Source: JBBPZA01 sp963797015 (GTDB lineage: Bacteria > Actinomycetota > Thermoleophilia > Solirubrobacterales > Solirubrobacteraceae). From it: DNA of 64,000 nt. Shown here one piece after another: positions 9,231 through 17,245 of this stretch (the stretch's first letter is position 1; each line of letters opens with the position of its first letter). Where the stretch lies: assembly GCA_963797015.1 (NCBI GenBank), contig CAWCNV010000011.1, positions 62,001-126,000 of the forward strand. Reading direction: 5' to 3'. The position numbers and the translations under genes were made by a program. The notes under the pieces are model-generated. The model made no database searches. It was not told where the DNA came from and was given only the letters and a program-made list of their open reading frames with translations.

Positions 9231-10223
9231 TTTCGGGTGTCTTCTCCGGCGATGAAGCGTGCCTCGGACGGAGACATGGGTAGCCGAGTCGAGGCAACAG
9301 AGAATGCGGGCCGGGCGGTGGCGGCGGAGTGATGGGTGTTGGGTGGCCGTGCGCTGGCGCCGCATCCTGAGAGTGTGCAGACGAGGCCGACGAACCCCAT
9401 TGCGGCGCCACCGCTGCGCGAGCCCAGCCGGCGCCGCGGTGGCGCGCCCCGTTGGGTGCGGACGAACCAGGTAAGCCCGGCGACGGAGGTAAGCGTCGCG
9501 ACATAGAAGTTGACTCGCAGACCCAGGAGGTGGTGGGCAGGATCGACGCGCAGCAGTTCCTCGAGGATGCGGAAGGCGCCGTAGCCGGCGACGTACAGCG
9601 CGAACAGGCCCGGAGGCCGGACGCGCTGGTGGCGTCCCAGCCAGATCAGGAGCCCGGCGAGTGCGAGGTTCCAGATCAGCTCGTAGAGGAACGTGGGATG
9701 AAAGGTTGCGTGGCTGGCGTATCCGGCTGGGCGGTGCGCGGGGTCGATCTGCAGCGCCCAAGGCAGGCTGGTGGGCCCGCCGAACAGCTCCTGGTTGAAG
9801 TAGTTGCCCAGGCGTCCGATCGCCTGGGCGACGAGCAGGCCCGGCGCCGCGACGTCCAGGAAGGCCGCGATGTCTGCGCCGCGGCGCCGAAGGACCGATA
9901 GCCCCGCGACCGTCCCTAACGCGATGCCGCCCCAGATCCCCAGACCTCCCTGCCAGATCGCCAGCGGCCCCCACCAGTGGGGCGGGACCTGGTCCCAGCT
10001 GGTCGCCAGGAAGTAGAGCCGGCCGCCGAGCACGCCCGCGGGAAACCCCCACAGCGCGACCTCGTAGACCAACTGGCGTGAGCCGCCGCGCTGCCTCCCA
10101 GCGGCGGGCTGTGAGCGCGACTGCCGCGAACAAGCCGACGATGTAGGCCAGCCCGTAGGCGTGGACGAAAACGGGCCCGAGATGCAGGCCGTTGCCAGGT
10201 GGACTCGGGATCGAGGCCAGCAC
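9200..10223 (-). pseudogene. lgt: Prolipoprotein diacylglyceryl transferase, frameshifted
   Basis: Lgt attaches diacylglycerol to the lipobox Cys of prelipoproteins. The N-terminus (VLASIPSPPGNGLHLGP...HAYGLAYIVG) starts at GTG 10223, while the rest, from VYEVALWGFPAGVLGGRLYF, including the signature IGRLGNYFNQELFG, is one frame away. Deleting one C at about 10091 rejoins them as WEARGGSRQLVYEV, the expected Lgt sequence. The 3' end runs into the duplicated segment, so the last ~15 residues are antisense to a GST fragment and the tail is chimeric. Either a decaying paralogue or one sequence error plus a replaced tail. It follows the YibE/F gene by 19 bp. Confidence 0.8.
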
Positions 10224-10242
10224 CCAAGTCAGGATGTCAGCT

Positions 10243-11547
10243 TCAGTGGTGGTGGCCGTGCGCTTCGGGGACCAGCTCTGCTGGCAGCCGGGAGACAAGC
10301 AGCGAGGCCAGTCCGGTGGTCAGCGGGACGGCGGCGATCAGTGCGAAGCAGCCCACCGCGGTGGCGACGATCGGCTCGGCGACGTCCTGCGCGTTGACGG
10401 CGTCGGCGACCGCAACGTGGCTCGAGCGCAGGACGAGCAGCAGCGGTAGCGCCACGCCCGCGTAGGCCAGCACGAGCGTGTGGATCGTGGCCGAGAGGTG
10501 GTCGCGACCGACGACGAACGCTCCGCGGTAGAGCTTGCGCGCGGTCAGGGTCGGGTCGGCGCGGCGCAGCGCCATCACGGCCGAGGCCTGGGTCACGGCC
10601 GTGTCGGCCAGCACGCCGAGCGCGCCGACGATCATTCCGGCCAGGACCACGCCGCGCAACGACAGCTTGTGGTTCTGCTGGCCGAGGAACAGCGACAGCT
10701 CGTTGGACTGGCCGTCGAGGTGGGCCAGCGCGATCCCTCCGGAGGCCAGGCCGCAGGCCAGCGCCAGCGTCGCAGTGATCCCTACGGTCGCCGCGAGCGT
10801 CTGCGCGCCGATCCCGTTGGTCAGCACCAGGGTCACGAACATCACCGCCAGCGCGCTCACCAGCGCCACCAGCAGCGCCGGGCGACCGTCGAGAATCGCC
10901 GGCACCAGAAACGTTGTCATCAGGAACAGCGAGAGTCCCACGCCCAGGGCGGCGAAGAAGCCGCGCAGGCGCAGCACGATCAGCGCGAACGCGATCAGCA
11001 CGATCCCGATCAGCCACAGCCCGTGGTGGCGATCGACGTCGACGAACGTGTAGTTCTGCTGGCCGCCGATCGGATGGCCGCCTGGCGGGATCTGGACACG
11101 GCTCACCCGCACCGACTCGCCGATGTGGACGCTCGGCGACGCGGTGAGCGGTCCCAGTGTGATCGGCTCGTCGCGCCCGTTTACGCGCACCACGATCTGG
11201 CGGCAGGCCTGCCCAATCGGGCCAGGACAGCGAGTCGTGCGCACCACCTGCACGTCGGCGGCCACGGTCTTGCCGCCGAGCGCATCCGTGGGACCGCCAT
11301 GGCCCCCGCCATGCGGCCATAGCAGGATTAACCCAGCCACCGTGACCAGCGCGATCCCGGCGCAGACGCCGATCAGCAGCCGGCCCGCCGGAGCGACCGA
11401 CAGGTGGCGAACCTCCGAGAAGGCGCCGTACACGACCCGGCGACCGGGCCCCGGCAGGCGGCCGCCCCGCCGCCGCCGACGCTCGCGCGCCCGCCGATCC
11501 AGCTCGTCATGAAGATCGGAGAGGTCAGTGTCGACGTCGACGGGCAC
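10243..11547 (-). CDS. YibE/F family membrane protein
   Basis: A 434-aa multi-pass protein. A charged, Arg-rich cytoplasmic N-terminus (about 60 residues) precedes TM1. An extracytoplasmic domain of about 100 residues follows (with two Cys in RCPGPIGQACRQ), then a block of seven or so helices containing the family motifs LGQQNHKLSLRGVVLAGMI, GVLADTAVTQASAV and GAFVVGRDHLSATIHTLVLAYAG. YibE/F proteins are predicted membrane transport or peptide-export proteins without an assigned substrate. GTG start at 11547. It lies directly upstream of lgt on the same strand. Confidence 0.85.
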   Translation of the reverse strand: MPVDVDTDLSDLHDELDRRARERRRRRGGRLPGPGRRVVYGAFSEVRHLSVAPAGRLLIGVCAGIALVTVAGLILLWPHGGGHGGPTDALGGKTVAADVQVVRTTRCPGPIGQACRQIVVRVNGRDEPITLGPLTASPSVHIGESVRVSRVQIPPGGHPIGGQQNYTFVDVDRHHGLWLIGIVLIAFALIVLRLRGFFAALGVGLSLFLMTTFLVPAILDGRPALLVALVSALAVMFVTLVLTNGIGAQTLAATVGITATLALACGLASGGIALAHLDGQSNELSLFLGQQNHKLSLRGVVLAGMIVGALGVLADTAVTQASAVMALRRADPTLTARKLYRGAFVVGRDHLSATIHTLVLAYAGVALPLLLVLRSSHVAVADAVNAQDVAEPIVATAVGCFALIAAVPLTTGLASLLVSRLPAELVPEAHGHHH

Positions 11548-12071
11548 CCCGGCAGCTTCGACGGCCCGCCGCCGTGCCCTGCCCGGTCGAGATCGCGCCT
11601 CAGCCTCCGCTCAGACTCGGCGGCTGGCCCTGGTCCCCGGTCGGCGGGTCCTCAAATCGCCGCTCGGCTTAGACGGCGCCGTCCCAGCTCGCTTCGTCCC
11701 AGAGGGGCCCTGGGAGGAAGAGTGGGGGGGGCGGAAAGCGGCCGCCGCCGAATTGACTTTCCAAAATGGGTTTCCAAGCGCCGAGGGTGCGGCTCACCAC
11801 TACTGGGTCGAAAGAGGCGGAAAACCGTGCCGTGGTGGGGCGTTCGACCCATGGGCGATCCTGGACTCGAACCAGGGACCTCTTGCTTATCAGCCGCGCT
11901 GCGGAAGTAAGCTCGGCGACAGGAGAACGTTGACTCGTATTGGCTTCGGTTGTCGAGCGGCTCAGGCGGCCGACATCACCGGCAAGCGGACGGGCGTGAC
12001 GGCGGCGCGGTGGCGGATCCAGGAGCCGCGCCGTTTGACGCGGCGTCGGCTGCCGAGCATCTACCGATACG
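11548..12071. other. Intergenic region with tRNA fragment
   Basis: No convincing gene. The stretch separates the minus-strand YibE/F gene from the plus-strand membrane gene. The only recognisable object is the tRNA-Ile 3' half at 11852-11893. A run of G (about 11723-11730) and an A/T-richer patch near 11755-11780 are visible but match nothing I recognise. Confidence 0.5.
11852..11893 (-). tRNA. tRNA-Ile(GAT) 3'-half fragment
   Basis: Minus-strand sequence gives the anticodon loop CTGATAA (anticodon GAT), the 3' anticodon stem GCAAG, variable region, T-arm CCTGG-TTCGAGT-CCAGG, acceptor 3' strand ATCGCCC and discriminator A, without CCA. Upstream of the loop the sequence (GCGCGG) does not pair with GCAAG and there is no D-arm, so the 5' half is missing. 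Such 3' halves are what remains at the distal end of elements that integrate into tRNA genes. Confidence 0.75.
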
Positions 12072-12632
12072 TTGCGTACACTCGCGTCCGTGCTGCGCGG
12101 CGTCAATCGACTGCGTGCGGGGGCGCTGCTCCTGGCGGGCGCGGCGGCCGTCCATGAGGGGCGTGTGCTCGCCGAGGGCCACGACGGCCTTGCGACGCGG
12201 CCGCATGCGGCGGTCCCGCTCCTCGTCTCCTGCGCGGCCGTACTCCTCGCGATCGCGTGCGCGCGCTTCGTCGCGACGCTTCATCGCGGCCACGCCAGCC
12301 GGGGCGCCGTTCCGGGCCTGCGACGCCTGTGGCTGCTCGCAACCGCAGCGCTCGTGGCGACTCACGTCCTTCAGGAGCTGATCGAGGGCGGAGTCCCGCA
12401 GGCGCTTGCGCCTGCGACCCTGGTCGCCGTTGCCTGTGCGGTGGTTGTCGGGCTCGTCCTGTCCCTCCTGCTGCGCGGCGCCGAGCGGCTGATCGCCGGC
12501 CGCGCCGTCCTCGAGTCGACGCGGCAGCGCGCCGCCTCGGGCCGGTGGCGTCCGGCCACCACGGAGCGCGCTCCCGTCGCGTCCCCGCTGGCGCGCAAGC
12601 TCGCCAGCCGCGCGCCCCCGCTCCGGGCCTAG
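12072..12632 (+). CDS. Hypothetical multi-pass membrane protein
   Basis: A 186-aa protein of unknown function with about four hydrophobic segments (AGALLLAGAAAV, AAVPLLVSCAAVLLAIACARF, LWLLATAALVATHVL, LVAVACAVVVGLVLSLLL) and a basic, Ala/Arg-rich C-terminal tail of about 45 residues that should be cytoplasmic. Several His residues lie in the loops (HEGR, HGGH-like, THVLQE). Either TTG 12072 or GTG 12090 could be the start. It precedes the deacetylase by 51 bp and may be co-transcribed with it. No family recognised. Confidence 0.6.
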   Translation: MRTLASVLRGVNRLRAGALLLAGAAAVHEGRVLAEGHDGLATRPHAAVPLLVSCAAVLLAIACARFVATLHRGHASRGAVPGLRRLWLLATAALVATHVLQELIEGGVPQALAPATLVAVACAVVVGLVLSLLLRGAERLIAGRAVLESTRQRAASGRWRPATTERAPVASPLARKLASRAPPLRA

Positions 12633-12683
12633 TCCGCACCTCTGCGGTGCGCGCCCTCGCGCGCCGCTCGATCTCGGAGCCCG

Positions 12684-13658
12684 ATGCCCGTCGACATCCC
12701 GCGCGGAGCGCTCCGCGCGTCCCCCAAGCCAGGACCGACAACTCGAGGACCTGCGCGCTCACGCAGGCCCAGCGCCGCCGTGATCTGGCGCCGGCGTCTC
12801 GTTGCGCTGTCGTGCGTGGCGCTCGTCCCGATCTCGTTGATCCTCGCGCTCGGTGGGCGCGGCGGCTCGGCGAGGCACTCCACGCCCGCCGAACAGCGAC
12901 GCCTCGCGGTCGCGGCGCTCGAAGCCGCCCGCCTGCGCGCGCGGCCGCCGACGCCGGCCGAGCGCGAGCGCGAGCGCGAGGCCGCCGCGCTGGACGGCGT
13001 TCTCGCCTATACGCCGTTCATCTCCCGGGGCAGTCCGAACAAGCGCGAGGTGGCGTTGACCTTCGACGACGGGCCGAGTCCGTACACAACGCAGGTCCTC
13101 GCCGCTCTGACCCGCGCCCGCGCGCCGGCGACGTTCTTCGTGATCGGCGAGCAGTTGAAGGACTTCGGCACTGCCTTCTCCGCGCTCGTGCGCTCGCGCT
13201 ACCCGATCGGCAACCACACCCAGACGCACCCGATGATGGCCCAGCTCTCCAGGGCCGGCCAGGCGCGCGAGATGTCCGACCAGGACATCGTGACCCGAAC
13301 CGCCGGCGCCGCGCCGGAGCGTCTCTACCGCCCGCCGTACGGGTCCTACGACGCCACGACGCTCGGGCTCCTGAAGGTGCGCCGCGCCCTGATGGTGCTG
13401 TGGACGGTCGACAGCGAGGACTACACCCGACCGGGGACCGGCGCGATCGTTCGCACAGTGCTCGGCGGTGCGGAGCCGGGCGCGATCGTCCTCATGCACG
13501 ACGGCGGCGGCGACCGCTCGCAAACGGTCGCGGCCGTGCCCGCGATCGTGCGCGGCCTGCGCGCCCGAGGCTACCGCCTGGTGACGGTCCCGCAGCTGCT
13601 CCTGGACGACCCGCCGCCCCGCAGCCAGGGTCCACCCCCGAACCTGACCGGCGGATGA
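12684..13658 (+). CDS. Polysaccharide deacetylase (NodB/CE4)
   Basis: A 324-aa membrane-anchored or exported CE4 enzyme. A basic N-terminus and one hydrophobic segment (LVALSCVALVPISLILAL, about residues 39-56) are followed by a linker rich in Ala/Arg/Glu and the NodB domain. Visible motifs are TFDDGPS (Asp128, Asp129), the metal-binding HTQTH (His178, His182), RPPYGSYD and LMHDGGG. These enzymes remove acetyl groups from peptidoglycan or other N-acetylated glycans at the cell surface. ATG 12684 has GGAG about 5 nt upstream. Neighbouring cell-wall peptidases fit an envelope role. Confidence 0.92.
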   Translation: MPVDIPRGALRASPKPGPTTRGPARSRRPSAAVIWRRRLVALSCVALVPISLILALGGRGGSARHSTPAEQRRLAVAALEAARLRARPPTPAEREREREAAALDGVLAYTPFISRGSPNKREVALTFDDGPSPYTTQVLAALTRARAPATFFVIGEQLKDFGTAFSALVRSRYPIGNHTQTHPMMAQLSRAGQAREMSDQDIVTRTAGAAPERLYRPPYGSYDATTLGLLKVRRALMVLWTVDSEDYTRPGTGAIVRTVLGGAEPGAIVLMHDGGGDRSQTVAAVPAIVRGLRARGYRLVTVPQLLLDDPPPRSQGPPPNLTGG

Positions 13659-13683
13659 TCGGCGAGGAAGTACTCTGATCGGC

Positions 13684-13917
13684 ATGTGCATGCAGTGCAT
13701 GGCGACCGCGATGACCGTGGGCGCCGGTGTGTCCGGGACGCGCGCGTACATCGCGCACAAGCACTTCTCGTGGCTGACACCGCGCCGGCTGCGCGCCATC
13801 ACGGTTTCGCTGCTGGTCGCGGGCCTGGTCGCCTCGGCGACGCTCGTCGGCGGCTCGGCGCCGGCGAAGCCGGCCCACGCGAGCGCCGTCCAGCACGCTC
13901 AGCAGCAGCAGCGCTAG
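13684..13917 (+). CDS. Small membrane protein with N-terminal CxxC
   Basis: A 77-aa protein starting MCMQCMATAM, with a conserved-looking middle (HKHFSWLTPRRLRAITVSLL), one transmembrane helix (about residues 39-57) and a short Ala/Gln-rich tail. The N-terminal CMQC could bind metal or form a disulfide. I believe similar small proteins occur in related actinomycetes but cannot confirm this. It begins 25 bp after the deacetylase stop. Function unknown. Confidence 0.55.
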   Translation: MCMQCMATAMTVGAGVSGTRAYIAHKHFSWLTPRRLRAITVSLLVAGLVASATLVGGSAPAKPAHASAVQHAQQQQR

Positions 13918-14136
13918 CGCAGCCGTCGCGTTCCCGTCGCCCGGGAAGCGGTGACCGGTCTGCGCATGCTCCTGCGCTCGCGCCTCGGCCGCGTGATCGC
14001 GGGCGTGACCGCCGCTCGCGCTCGCCACGCTCGTCGGCCTTCGCCCGAACGGCACCGGCCGCCAGGGCGGACCGGCGGCGAGCCAGGTGCGACCACGACG
14101 GCGGCGGACGTCGCCGCCGTCCGGGCCCGGCGCGCG

Positions 14137-15156
14137 TCAGTCGAGCAGGTCTCTTGGTTCGGGCGCGCTGGTTGTGACGGCGGCCGCGGTCACGGAGCGC
14201 GGGAAGACGGATGCGCTGCGCGCCTGGGCGGAGGCGCTGACTGCGCGGGTGCCGTAGCCGGGCGCGTCGCGCGTGCACCACTTGGCCGAGCTCTGGCCGA
14301 CCCATGGAGCGGGGCAGACCACGGAGCCGTTGACGCGGATCTCGAAGTGCAGGTGGGGGCCGGTGCAGCTGCCGGTGCAGCCGACGCGGCCGATGACCTG
14401 GCCGCGCGAGACGCGGTCGCCGACCGAGACGCCGATCGCGCTCTGGTGCGCGTAGCATGAGCTCACGGTGGAGGTGTGGCGGATGCAGGTGTAGTTGCCG
14501 TAGCCGCCGGTCCAGCCGGCGGTGGTGACGGTGCCCGCGCCGATCGCCTTGATGGGCGTGCCGCTGGAGATGGCGAGGTCGACGCCGGGGTGGCGTTCGT
14601 AGGAGCGGGCCTCCCAGAACTGCGAGGTCATGATCCACCCGCGCGGCAGAGGCATGCCGTAGGTGCCAGAGCCCGTGGACCCGGAGGAAGTCTGGTTCTG
14701 GCCCGGCGGGACGGCGACCCTGAGGATCGTCGGGCTCGGCCGCGAGCGCATCCCGTAGCGCCCGATGATCACCGGGCGGCCGGTGCGCGCGGTGGAGGGG
14801 ACGCGCACGTCGAGCCAGCGCGCGGCCTTGGCCTTCGGGCGGACCTCGGTCCCGCCGCTGAAGCGCACGCGGAGTGCGTCGAGGAAGTTGCGGCCGCGGA
14901 AGCGGACGATGCTGCCGACCTTGGCCGAGGCGCCGCTCGCGGCGCTCGACGCGCGGGCCGGACACTGCGTCTTGCACCCGAGGCGGCTGATGACCGCGCG
15001 CACGGCGATACCGGTGCCGCCGGACGCACCCGACGAGGCGCCGCCGGTGCCGCCGGACGCAGCCGACGCGACGCCGGGCAGGCTGAGACAGGCCAGGATC
15101 GCAACCACCGTGACGGCGATCGGCCTCGGGCGCACGCGCAGCTTGGGTCCCCGCAA
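14137..15156 (-). CDS. Secreted TIG + M23 metallopeptidase, copy 2
   Basis: The 339-aa product is residue-for-residue the same as the 7749-8768 protein: signal peptide, Gly/Ser linker, TIG-like domain, then M23 domain with HPGVD and HLH zinc motifs. TTG start at 15156 with GAGAGG upstream and the same c-di-AMP riboswitch leader. Keeping two identical copies would raise dose, or reflects very recent duplication or gene conversion. It converges on the small gene at 13684 across about 220 bp in which I see nothing definite. Confidence 0.93.
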   Translation of the reverse strand: MRGPKLRVRPRPIAVTVVAILACLSLPGVASAASGGTGGASSGASGGTGIAVRAVISRLGCKTQCPARASSAASGASAKVGSIVRFRGRNFLDALRVRFSGGTEVRPKAKAARWLDVRVPSTARTGRPVIIGRYGMRSRPSPTILRVAVPPGQNQTSSGSTGSGTYGMPLPRGWIMTSQFWEARSYERHPGVDLAISSGTPIKAIGAGTVTTAGWTGGYGNYTCIRHTSTVSSCYAHQSAIGVSVGDRVSRGQVIGRVGCTGSCTGPHLHFEIRVNGSVVCPAPWVGQSSAKWCTRDAPGYGTRAVSASAQARSASVFPRSVTAAAVTTSAPEPRDLLD

Positions 15157-15162
15157 GGCATT

Positions 15163-15330
15163 ACCTCTCTTTCGGGCGCCTCCGGGGTTAGCTGTCGGGC
15201 TCGCGCTGAAAGAGCTGCGCTACGTCGCGTCAATGCGACGATTCGCCCCTCGAATGCTTCACGCATCCGGTTGGGTCCCCCGGCCGCAAGACGGGCACCG
15301 GAGTGCCCATCGCGGTTAGGCAAAGGCTTA
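15163..15330 (-). promoter_or_regulatory. c-di-AMP riboswitch (ydaO-yuaA), copy 2
   Basis: Same conserved blocks as in copy 1 (GGGCAC/GTGCCC hairpin, GGGGGACCCAACC, GGGGCGAAUC, CCCGACAGCUAACCCCGGAGGCG), offset by 6388 bp and apparently identical in sequence. It should place the second peptidase gene under the same c-di-AMP control. Confidence 0.9.
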
Positions 15331-15425
15331 TGTCAACGCGGCAAGGTAGCGAACTTCGCGGCGGGACGCGATTTGACAGGTGACATTTGCCACAGGTTCG
15401 CGCGCGACCGCCGACTCCCTGCCCG

Positions 15426-15740
15426 TCAGCCGGCGCCGCCCTCCAGGCGCTCCTTGAGGCGCCCCAGAGCACGGGCGTTTCCCTTGCGCATGCTCGCCGA
15501 CATCAACGGCGCGAGCAGCTTGAACAGCCCGCCCGGCGACGGTGTCATCACGAGCTTGACGCGCGTTTCGGTGCCCTCGTCGGAGAGCTCCCACCATCCG
15601 GCCGGCGCCATCGTGCCGGGCCCGGCTTTGACGGGCGGGCCGCTCCACGCGAGCCGCGAGTGGGGCTCGAACTCGCTCCACGGTTGGGGGATGATTTGGA
15701 GGATGCCTTCGAGCGCGACCTCCGAGTGCGTGCTGATCAC
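15426..15740 (-). pseudogene. SRPBCC (polyketide cyclase-like) protein, N-terminally truncated
   Basis: The 104-aa frame matches the C-terminal two-thirds of a SRPBCC-fold protein: LQIIPQPWSEFEPHSRLAW, GWWELSDEGTETRVKLVMTP, and a C-terminal helix NARALGRLKERLEGG. Family members are about 140-150 aa, so some 40 N-terminal residues are missing. Its 5' end overlaps the 5' end of the GST gene on the other strand, an arrangement that suggests the rest was lost when GST came to lie here. It could still make a short protein from ATG 15740, but a complete fold is unlikely. Confidence 0.6.
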
Positions 15741-16470
15741 GATCCCGATCAGCCACTACTGCGAGAAGGCGCGCTGGGCGCTCGAGCGCGCGCGGATTCC
15801 GTACCGGGAGCGCGCGCACGTGCAGGGGATCCACAGGTTCGCGGTTCGGCGGGCCGGGGGAGGGGAGACCGCGCCGGTGCTCGTGTGCGGCGATCGGGTG
15901 CTGTCCGAGTCAGCGGAGATCGTCGCGTTCGCCGACACGCGCGCCGAGCCGGCGAAGCGGCTCTACCCCGACGGCGCGGCGGAGGCGGACGAGGTCCGGA
16001 CGCTCGAGCGCGAGTTCGACACGCGCCTGGGGCCGCACGGGCGACGCTGGATGTACGACAGCATGCGCGGGGCTCGCTCGGTGGTGCTGGCCTACAACTG
16101 CACCGGCGTGCCGGCATGGGAGCGGCGCGCGCTGCCGCTCGCGCTTCCGCTCATGACGCGCGTGATCGACCGCCACTTCGACATCTCGCCGGCCACCGTG
16201 GCCGAGTCAGAGCGCGAGGTCCGCGCGGTCTTCGACGAAGTCGCCACGCGCCTCGGCGACGGCCGGCCCTACCTCGCCGGCGAGCGCTTCACCGCCGCCG
16301 ACCTGACCTTCGCGGCGCTGACGGCGCCGGTGGTCCTGCCGCCCGAGTACGGCGTACCGCTCCCCACGCCCGACGAGCTGCCGGCGACCATGGCCGCGGT
16401 GGTCCGGGAGCTGCGAGCGCACCCCGCGGGAGCCCACGCGCTGGCCATGTACCGCGACGAGCGGCGCTGA
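15730..16470 (+). CDS. Glutathione S-transferase-like protein
   Basis: About 246 aa. The thioredoxin-like N-domain begins VLITIPISHYCEKARWALER, typical of GST proteins that start just before the first strand, and includes ETAPVLVCGDRVLSESAEI (the gamma-glutamyl-binding region with S-E-S). The C-terminal helical domain has RPYLAGERFTAADLTFAAL. The substrate is unknown; actinomycetes usually lack glutathione, so another thiol may be used. GTG 15730 fits the family start; ATG 15703 and ATG 15691 are also in frame. The first codons lie inside the duplicated segment. Confidence 0.8.
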   Translation: MLITIPISHYCEKARWALERARIPYRERAHVQGIHRFAVRRAGGGETAPVLVCGDRVLSESAEIVAFADTRAEPAKRLYPDGAAEADEVRTLEREFDTRLGPHGRRWMYDSMRGARSVVLAYNCTGVPAWERRALPLALPLMTRVIDRHFDISPATVAESEREVRAVFDEVATRLGDGRPYLAGERFTAADLTFAALTAPVVLPPEYGVPLPTPDELPATMAAVVRELRAHPAGAHALAMYRDERR

Positions 16471-16479
16471 GCCGCGCCC

Positions 16480-16656
16480 TCAGCGCGCCCGCGCCGCGCG
16501 CAGCTTGCGCCTGGTCACCTTGCTCAGGCGGTAGGTGCGCTTGCCCGTGCGCTCCGCCGCTCCCTCCTTTGCCAGGCGCTTCAGCACCACCGGGCAGCGC
16601 TTGCAGCGCGGCCGGCTCTGGCAGCACGAGCGTTTGGCCTTGACCGCCTTCGCCAT
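16480..16656 (-). CDS. Small basic Cys-rich protein (58 aa)
   Basis: A 58-aa protein starting MAKAVKAKRSCCQSRPRCKR, then CPVVLKRL, and a long basic tail with TGKRTYRLSKVTRRKL. Four Cys (CC, C, C in C-C-x5-C-x2-C spacing) could form a small metal site; the Lys/Arg content suggests nucleic-acid or ribosome contact. Its coding nature is supported by the sensible Cys arrangement and clean boundaries between GST and ferritin. ATG 16656; no strong ribosome site. Function unknown. Confidence 0.6.
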   Translation of the reverse strand: MAKAVKAKRSCCQSRPRCKRCPVVLKRLAKEGAAERTGKRTYRLSKVTRRKLRAARAR

Positions 16657-16690
16657 GCTCGGATGCTAGGCACTTGTAGGCTTCGCACCC

Positions 16691-17224
16691 GTGCCGCCCG
16701 CCGACGCCTTCGTCGCCAGTCTCAACGAGCAGATCGGCAACGAGTTCGCCGCCCACCAGCAGTACGTCGCGTGCGCGATCTACTACGACGCCGAGGCGCT
16801 CCCCCAGCTCGCGAGCTTCTTCTACCGGCAGGCGCTCGAGGAGCGCGAGCACGCGCTGATGATGGTGCAGTTCCTGCTCGACACGGACGCCGACGTCACG
16901 ACGCCGGGCGTGGCCGAGCCGCGCTCGCAGTTCGACGACGTGGTCGAGCCGATCGCGCTCGCGCTCGAGCAGGAGCAACGCGTCTCCGAGCAGATCAACG
17001 CGCTCGCGGCCACCGCCCGTGACGCCGGCGACTACACCTCGGAGCAGTTCGTGCAGTGGTTCATCAAGGAGCAGATCGAGGAGGTCGCCACGATGACGAC
17101 CCTGCTGCGCGTCGCCGAGCGCTCCCGCGACGACGTCGCGGACATCGAGGACTTCGTCGCCCGCGAGGAGGCCGCGCCGCAGCAGCCCGACCCCACGGCG
17201 CCCCGGGCGGCGGGCGCCGGGTAG
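16691..17224 (+). CDS. Ferritin
   Basis: A 177-aa iron-storage protein. The four-helix ferritin fold is seen with ferroxidase ligands Glu18 (NEQIGNEFAAHQQY), the ExxH pair Glu51/His54 (LEEREHALMM) and further Glu residues in LEQEQRVSEQI and FIKEQIEEVATM. The core oxidises Fe(II) and stores ferric mineral in a 24-mer cage. The last 20 residues are a Pro/Ala-rich tail. GTG start at 16691. No iron-responsive operator was recognised in the short upstream gap. Confidence 0.93.
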   Translation: MPPADAFVASLNEQIGNEFAAHQQYVACAIYYDAEALPQLASFFYRQALEEREHALMMVQFLLDTDADVTTPGVAEPRSQFDDVVEPIALALEQEQRVSEQINALAATARDAGDYTSEQFVQWFIKEQIEEVATMTTLLRVAERSRDDVADIEDFVAREEAAPQQPDPTAPRAAGAG

Positions 17225-17245
17225 AGCGCCCGCCCGCCCCTTCCG

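Larger units (their letters stand above)
14134..15778. repeat. Segmental duplication, copy 2 (complete)
   Basis: This is the fuller partner of 7746-9230. It includes the peptidase, its riboswitch, the SRPBCC fragment and the first codons of the GST gene, without the 162-bp deletion or the one-base insertion seen in copy 1. Because GST continues intact beyond the repeat, this locus is the likely source. The left boundary lies just past the peptidase stop codon in both copies (shared GCGTCAG). Confidence 0.92.

Noticed and set aside
8088..9332. Long plus-strand frames antisense to the M23 genes and riboswitches, also 14476-15729
   Set aside because: They duplicate with the repeat and have no protein features; only the part from 15730 (GST) is real.
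11404..11910. Plus-strand frame containing GDPGLEPGTSCL
   Set aside because: That peptide is the antisense translation of the tRNA-Ile 3' half, a common false ORF signature.
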